DNA of 64,000 nucleotides from NCBI RefSeq assembly GCF_027595985.1, contig NC_073304.1, positions 216,816,000 to 216,879,999 on the forward strand, written 5' to 3'. The translations under genes and the position numbers were made by a program. This document shows positions 58,706 to 64,000 of the stretch, one piece after another. Source of the DNA: Sorex araneus (Eukaryota; Chordata; Mammalia; Eulipotyphla; Soricidae). The notes below the pieces were generated by a model, which made no database searches, was not told the origin of the DNA, and worked only from the letters and a program-made list of their open reading frames with translations. Position 1 is the first letter of the stretch; every line of letters starts with the position of its first letter.

Positions 58706-59745
58706 AAAAGATATGAAAGTGAGGGGTCGAAACAATAGTACAGTGGGCAGGGTGTTTGCCTTGAACGTGGCCAACCCAAGTTTAATCCCTGGCATCCCAT
58801 ATGGTTCCCTGAGCAATGCCAGGAGTAATTCCTGAGTGCAGAGCCATGAATAACCCCTGAGTATCACTGGGTGTGATCCAAAAAAAGCAAAATTAAAAAA
58901 GATATGAAAATGGAGCCAGAGTTAGGACAGTGGTTGGCAGGGTGCTTCCCTTGCACAAGAATGACTTGGGTTGGATCTCAGGCACTCCTGTGATTCTCCC
59001 TGAGCCCTGCAGGGAATGATTTTTGAGCACAGAGCTAGGGAAAAAATCAAGTGAAAAGCACCATATCCATAGATATGTATAACCCCTGGTCATCACAACA
59101 ACAATGATGACTATAGCAGGGAAAGAAGAGAATAAAAAAACAAAATCCCTGACTGGAGATATAGTACAGGGGGTAGGGGACTTGCCTTGCAAATGGCTGA
59201 CCCAGGTTTGACACCCGGCACCCTATATGCTCCTCTGAGCCCCACCAGGACTGATCCCTGAACAGAAAGCAGGAGTAAACCCGGTCCAGTGTGGCACAAA
59301 GAAACATAATAACAATAGCCCCTATGTATAAAGAAGGAAAATTTCCCTCCTTAAATACCCACACTACTATATGATATACAAATTATAGAAGGTGTCAAAA
59401 TCCAAGGAATCTACCAGTTTATTTTGAATACTTCAAAATAAAGGGGCTAGAGATCAAAACAGGGATAGGCACACGAAAGGCAAGTCACTTAACCCCTGTC
59501 CTAACTTCTCCAGCCCCCATCAACTGTTTTCTGTTTACTTTCTATTACATGTGCAACTCACAATATGGTAAAAAGGATATATCAAAAGTGAGATATTTAT
59601 GCCATATGATCTTATAGGTGTTAACCCTAGTTCCCTAAAATAAACTTGTGGCAGTCCTGACACAAAAATACATATTTTCTCAGGGAAAAAAAAAAAGTTT
59701 AATTATAGGTCTAACTTCCTAGCTACCTTTAAAAACTCATTCTGG

Positions 59746-59945
59746 GGGGCTGGGGTGATGGCATAGCGGGGAGGGCGTTTGCCTTGCATGTGGCCGACCC
59801 AGGTTCGATTCCCAGCATCCCATATGGTCCTCTAAGCACCGCCAGAGGTGATTCCTGAGTGCAGAGCCAGGAGTAACCCCTATGCACTGCCAAATGTGAC
59901 CCAAAAAGCAAAAAAAAAAAAAAAAAACCCAAAAAACAAAACAAA
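59746..59945 (+). mobile_element. tRNA-derived SINE in MED1 intron 14
   Basis: GGGGCTGGGGTGATGGCATAG head, B box AGGTTCGATTCCC, A tail followed by CAAAACAAAA. Confidence 0.85.
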
Positions 59946-60860
59946 AAAAAACCCACCTCATTTTGAGGGCCAGAACAGTAATACTGCAGTTAGGGTATTT
60001 GCCTTACATGCAGCAGACCAGAATTCAATCCCCGGCACCCCATATGGTCCCCTGAACACCTCCAGGAGTAATTCCTGGGTACAGAGCCAGAAATAACCCC
60101 TGAGCATTGTTGGGTGTTACAAAAGCCAAAACAAACAAATAAGAGCCCTCATCTAAGGGCTGGAGAGCTAGTACATTGGGTAGGGTGTATGCTCTGCACA
60201 TGGTGAAACTGGGTTCAATTGCCCTGAGCAGTGCCAGGAGTAATTCCTGAATGCAGAGCCAGCAGTAGCCCCTGAGCATCACCAGGTGTTGTCCAAAGCC
60301 AAAGTTATATAAATAGAAACTCATTTTTAGATCTGATATATCTATTTGGAGCTTATTATAGGATTCAGACATGAAATAGAACCATAAGCATAATTTGTGG
60401 ACTAGAGAACAGGGGAAAAGTGGATGACTCACATTTTAATGCCTGCACCACATAGTCCAAGTGACTCCTGAGCACAAAGCTGGGAATAATGACCCCTGAG
60501 TAACAATAAATGTACCAAACACCCCGTCCAGCAAAAGAAATTAAGAAGAAGAACAATGTCATACTGTGTTATTACTCTAACTCTAAAATTTCATCTATAA
60601 AGAAATTCTTAGTTTCAAGCTTTTTTTGGGGTGATGAGGATTGGATTTGGGGATCAGATCCAACATGGCTACTCCTAGCTCTGTGTTCAGGGATTAAATC
60701 AGGGATGGTCACACACAAGCAAGCACAGTGCCTTATTCTCCGTATCCTATATATTCCTATCCCCATAAAAGATGTCTGATTTACCTCCCTAGTCCTTCCT
60801 ACCTGCTGTTTACATCACTTAAGCGCTTTTCTATCACTTAAGCACCTTACAAGGAAGATA

Positions 60861-60958
60861 GTGCTTCGGCAGCACATTTTGTATAAAACTGAAATGATAC
60901 AAAGATTAGCATGGGCCCCGTGCAAAGATGACACAAAAGTTCATAAGTGTTCCATATT
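60861..60958 (+). pseudogene. U6 snRNA pseudogene
   Basis: The segment begins GTGCTTCGGCAGCACAT and keeps the U6 order: GATACAAAGATTAGCATGG, GCAAAGATGACAC and a 3' end TGTTCCATATT. Relative to U6 it lacks a few bases near the start (the GTGCTCGCTTCGG segment is shortened) and has substitutions in the ACAGAGA box (ACAAAG), and the run of T that ends the gene is replaced by TTAAAATAAA. It is a processed-type copy in MED1 intron 14, not a functional spliceosomal RNA gene. Confidence 0.93.
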
Positions 60959-61062
60959 AAAATAAAGGTAAAAAGGTTAGAACATATCAAGCCTTCTAAT
61001 CTACAACATCAGAAGTACTCCAAAATCCTCAAAGAGAAAAGGGCAATTGACATAAACTTTTT

Positions 61063-61235
61063 TTTTTTTTTGCTTTTTGGGTCACACCCGGTGATGCACA
61101 GGGGTTGCTCCTGGCTCTGCACTCAGGAATTACCCCTGGCAGTGCTCAGGGGACCATATGGGATGCTGGGAATCGAACCTGGGTCGGCCGCGTGCAAGGC
61201 AAACGCCCTACCCGCTGTGCTATTGCTCCAGCCCC
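61063..61235 (-). mobile_element. Young tRNA-derived SINE in MED1 intron 14
   Basis: Near-consensus minus copy ending CTATTGCTCCAGCCCC, with an 18-bp duplication (61045-61062, 61236-61253). It lies about 100 bp right of the U6 pseudogene. Confidence 0.92.
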
Positions 61236-63263
61236 AATTGACATAAACTTTTTGATTTATTTGGTTTGGGGAGTCAGACCTGGCAGTGCCTGGGGTCTAT
61301 TTGTTACTGTGTGCTCAGATGCCATTCTGGGAGGTACTTAGAGGACTGTATAAAGTGTTGGGGATGGGATCAGCCTTGGCTGCATACAAGGCAAGCTCCT
61401 TAAATCTTGTACTCTATCTTCAACTCCCAATTTTTTGTCTTAAATTTTGGGACCATACCCTGCTGTGCTCAAGGGCTAATCCCAGTTCTCTGCTCAGAGG
61501 TTACTCCTGGTAGTACTCAGGGAACCATGCAAAGCCAATCACTAAATCCCAGCCTTGAGGCATGAAAAGCATGAGCTGATCCTGTTGAGCCATCTTTCCC
61601 CCAAAAGTTTTATGTATTGTTTTGTTGAGATTTTCTGCCATTATCCAGTGACAGCTCAGGTGCTACGCCTAGCTCTATGTTCAGTGGTTGCTCCTAGAAA
61701 TGGTCCAGGGACCGTTTAGTACCATGTACCAGGGACAGAACCTGAGTCTCCTGCATACAACAAAGCCAGATGAGTTACCTCTCCAGTGATCGTAAACTTT
61801 TCTTGGGGGGGGGGGGGGTGTGGGAGGGAGGGTTCTGGGCCACAAGTGGTAGGGCCTGGGGGCAACTGACAGAAGGGGTTCAGGGAATCTTGTGATAACA
61901 GAGATCAACTTAACCCTGTAAGATCTCTCTAGCTACCTCCTCTTACCTTTTTAAGCAATATAATTCAGGATTCCAAGAATGGGAGAAGAAATACACTCAG
62001 AAGTCCCTCATGGGAAGGGAATTCTGCTTCAGAGACCACTCTCATATAATGGCATGCTTCCTGCATTTTCCCCCACCGCCTAACCACCACCACCTTTTTA
62101 TTCTCTTAAATAAAATCTCTTATTAATTGGAGAATAGGGGTAACTCTAACAACCTAAATTATTTTGAAAATTGCGGGGAGGGGTTTGAGCAACAGTACAG
62201 TGGCTAGGGCGCTTGCCTTGGATACAGCCAAGCTGCGTTCAATAACTGGCACCACATATGGTTCCCTGAGGACCCTCATGAGCCCTGAGGACTATTGGGT
62301 GTGGGCCCCCACCAATAAAGAAAATGCTGGAGGGTAGGGGTGGTTCGTGGTGACACAGGTGATGCTCAGGGGCTACTCTTGGCTCAGTGCTTGAAGATTT
62401 CTTCTGGCAGTTAAGTACCCAGGGGACAATGTGATTCGTTGCAAGTGTATGCTCTGCCTACATGCCAATCATGCACTCCAAACCTTTAAGCTGTATCTCT
62501 TACCCTAAATTTCTGTTATTTTGGGGGATCACACCTGGTGGTCAGGGATCACTTCTGGCAGTCTTAAGGAAACCGTATAAAGTGGTACAGGGGATTGAAC
62601 CAGGGTCATATTGAGCCACATACAAGCAAGGATCTGACCCTAAAATTTTGTTTTAAAATAAATTTGATTTATTTTTGTTTTGGGAGTCACACCTGGCTCT
62701 GCATTTAGGAATCACTGATGAGAGTGTTCAGAGGACCTAGGAAGTGCTGAGCATTGAACCCAGCTCAGCTGCATGCAAAGCAAGCACTTTACCCACTGTA
62801 CCATGTCTCTGGGCCCTGAAATTTATTTTTTAAAAGCTTAACTCACAGTCAATAATTTAGATATAAAGAAATCTTCCTGAGCAGGAGAGACAGCTCAAAG
62901 GGCTTAGTGCCTGTTTTATATACAATAAACTACAGTTCAATCCATACCCAGCTCCACAGGGACCTCTGAGTATTCTGAGTGACCTCTGAGCCCACTGCAC
63001 CCATGAAAATAACAACAAAGAAATTCAGTTTTGTACGCCCCAAGGTTCTACTTAATACACCTTCTAACAGGTTCAGTCTCTTAGATATTCAATTATCTTT
63101 TGAATTATGTTTTACAGTGGTCAAAAATCACTGACCACTGTAAAAGCACAATAAATCTATTGAAAAAAACAACTGCTTCAGTATGTCAATTTACAGATTG
63201 GTTCCATTTTTGTAGAACATAAACCAGATTGCCAAACATGTCCCACTGAGATTCTAGTTCCAA

Positions 63264-63267
<4 letters not shown>

Positions 63268-63317
<50 letters not shown>

Positions 63318-63321
63318 TGTA
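63268..63321 (+). repeat. MED1: (GT)n microsatellite in MED1 intron 14
   Basis: A GT run of more than 20 units with one GTAT interruption, about 130 bp left of the exon 14 donor. Confidence 0.95.
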
Positions 63322-63447
63322 AACCAAGTATATCTATTTTCAAAAGCTCCACAAATCATCTGACTGGCCACCAAATTCGAGAAACTGTTCTGCTTCCATC
63401 ATTAAGTTATAGTAATCACTAGGTTATAGTAAAAGGAAAGGCATTAC

Positions 63448-63649
63448 CTTCTTTCAGGATAGTTCTTTTGACACAGCTTCCAATCAAGGTGTTATAGGCT
63501 ACTTGATGTCTGATCAAATTTAGGATAAGAGGAACCCGACCAGGATGCTGAAAGGTGATTTTGCTAACAAGAGTTCCCTGTAGACTTCTACCATCTGGAA
63601 GAGGAGCATCTTTGTTGAGGAAGTAGCAGTGCTGCTGACCAGGAAGAGC
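63448..63649 (-). CDS. MED1: MED1 exon 14 (by human numbering)
   Basis: This 202-nt exon encodes ALPGQQHCYFLNKDAPLPDG, RSLQGTLVSKITFQHPGRVP and LILNLIRHQVAYNTLIGSCV, then KRTILKE and the first base of Asp. The acceptor is TTTTGCCCAG (AG at 63651-63650) and the donor is GAAG/GTAATG (GT at 63447-63446). Phase in 0, phase out 1, matching exon 15. It is the leftmost part of the MED1 domain present; the preceding exon lies beyond position 64000. Confidence 0.96.
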
Positions 63650-64000
63650 CTGGGCAAAAGAGCACAAAGGCAATGAATGCCATGTACCCCCTCCAAATGT
63701 ACTCCACACACAAACCACCGGAAAAAAAATACCCACTGGGCCCAGTGAGATAGAACAGAGGGTAGAGTGCTTGGCCTGCATGTAGCTGCCCCAGGTTCAG
63801 TTCCTGGCATCCCAAATAGTCCCATGAACACCGTCAGGAGTAATTCCTGAGTGCAGACAGGAATGAGCCAGGAATAAGCCAGAAGAGCCACTATCTCTCT
63901 AGCCCCTCAGTTTGTGTTATTTATCTTATTTTAGTACTTTTCAATTAAAGATCCTCTGCAGAAGATAAACTTAGCTGTCTTTAAAGAATAATAATATTGG

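Larger units (their letters stand above)
58037..63447 (-). other. MED1: MED1 intron 14 with dense SINEs and a U6 pseudogene
   Basis: SINE copies, plus orientation: 58564-58705, 58729-58895, about 58912-59050, 59150-59320, 59746-59945, 59965-60140, 60157-60320, 62175-62330 and 62880-63020. Minus orientation: about 60620-60760, 61063-61235, 61262-61425, 61440-61600, 61640-61930, 62340-62500, 62520-62640 and 62660-62815. A U6 pseudogene lies at 60861-60958 and a GT repeat at about 63270-63320. About 58037-58540 and 63040-63440 look unique. No extra exon was recognised. Confidence 0.7.
49400..64000 (-). other. MED1: MED1 gene, 3' part (exons 14-17 by human numbering)
   Basis: Four exons with canonical splice sites join in frame to give 1,215 residues ending at the MED1 stop codon; by memory they correspond to human residues about 366-1581. 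Introns are 63650-64000 (partial), 58037-63447, 57828-57940 (113 nt) and 55736-57721. Phases chain correctly: GAA G/AT TCT, TGT G/TG GTA, CAG AG/A TGT. MED1 bridges ligand-bound nuclear receptors and other activators to Mediator and RNA polymerase II in the nucleus. The N-terminal MED1 domain is mostly encoded to the right, outside the window. Confidence 0.95.

Noticed and set aside
1..64000. CRISPR arrays, prokaryotic operons or phage-like systems
   Set aside because: Spliced genes, SINEs, L1s and a CpG island show this is mammalian nuclear DNA; no regularly spaced short repeats are present.

Overview
This is a 64-kb piece of a placental mammal nuclear genome. It carries two protein-coding genes on the minus strand, arranged head to tail. 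The right part (about 49.4-64 kb) is the 3' half of MED1, a subunit of the Mediator complex. The left part (1-about 47.6 kb) is the 5' end of FBXL20, an F-box/leucine-rich-repeat protein: promoter CpG island, exon 1, a 36.8-kb intron 1, exon 2 and part of intron 2. The MED1 3' end lies about 1.5-2.5 kb upstream of the FBXL20 promoter, the neighbourhood I recall from other mammals (FBXL20-MED1-CDK12).

Coding content is small. MED1 is represented by four exons (63448-63649, 57941-58036, 57722-57827, 52492-55735). They join in frame into 1,215 residues ending at the natural stop and carry both LXXLL nuclear-receptor boxes and the long Ser-rich disordered tail. FBXL20 is represented by two exons coding only the first 35 residues: 46603-46644, then 9742-9803, which opens the F-box. 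Nearly every other open frame is a chance frame in a SINE or in GC-rich DNA.

The rest is mostly retrotransposons. Well over 100 copies or fragments of a tRNA-derived SINE (about 170-190 bp, A-tailed, tRNA-Ala-like head) fill the introns. From memory this is the SOR-type SINE of shrews, so I infer a eulipotyphlan, probably a soricid such as Sorex; this rests on pattern memory, not a search. A second SINE family has the same head, a different body and no poly(A). There are also young truncated L1s (one with a 22-bp duplication), old L1s, an LTR with a 6-bp duplication nested in an old L1, a family built on 378-379-bp monomers, and a U6 snRNA pseudogene.

Layout: 1-9741 FBXL20 intron 2 (SINEs); 9742-9803 exon 2; 9804-46602 intron 1 (monomer repeats, L1s, LTR, SINEs); 45.6-48.0 kb CpG island with exon 1; 48.0-49.4 kb intergenic; 49.4-52.49 kb MED1 3'UTR, free of SINEs; 52.49-55.74 kb last MED1 exon; 55.74-64 kb MED1 introns with three short exons. 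I see no prokaryote-style system, CRISPR array or new protein-coding system. The most unusual signals are in repeat biology and in the FBXL20 start-codon context.
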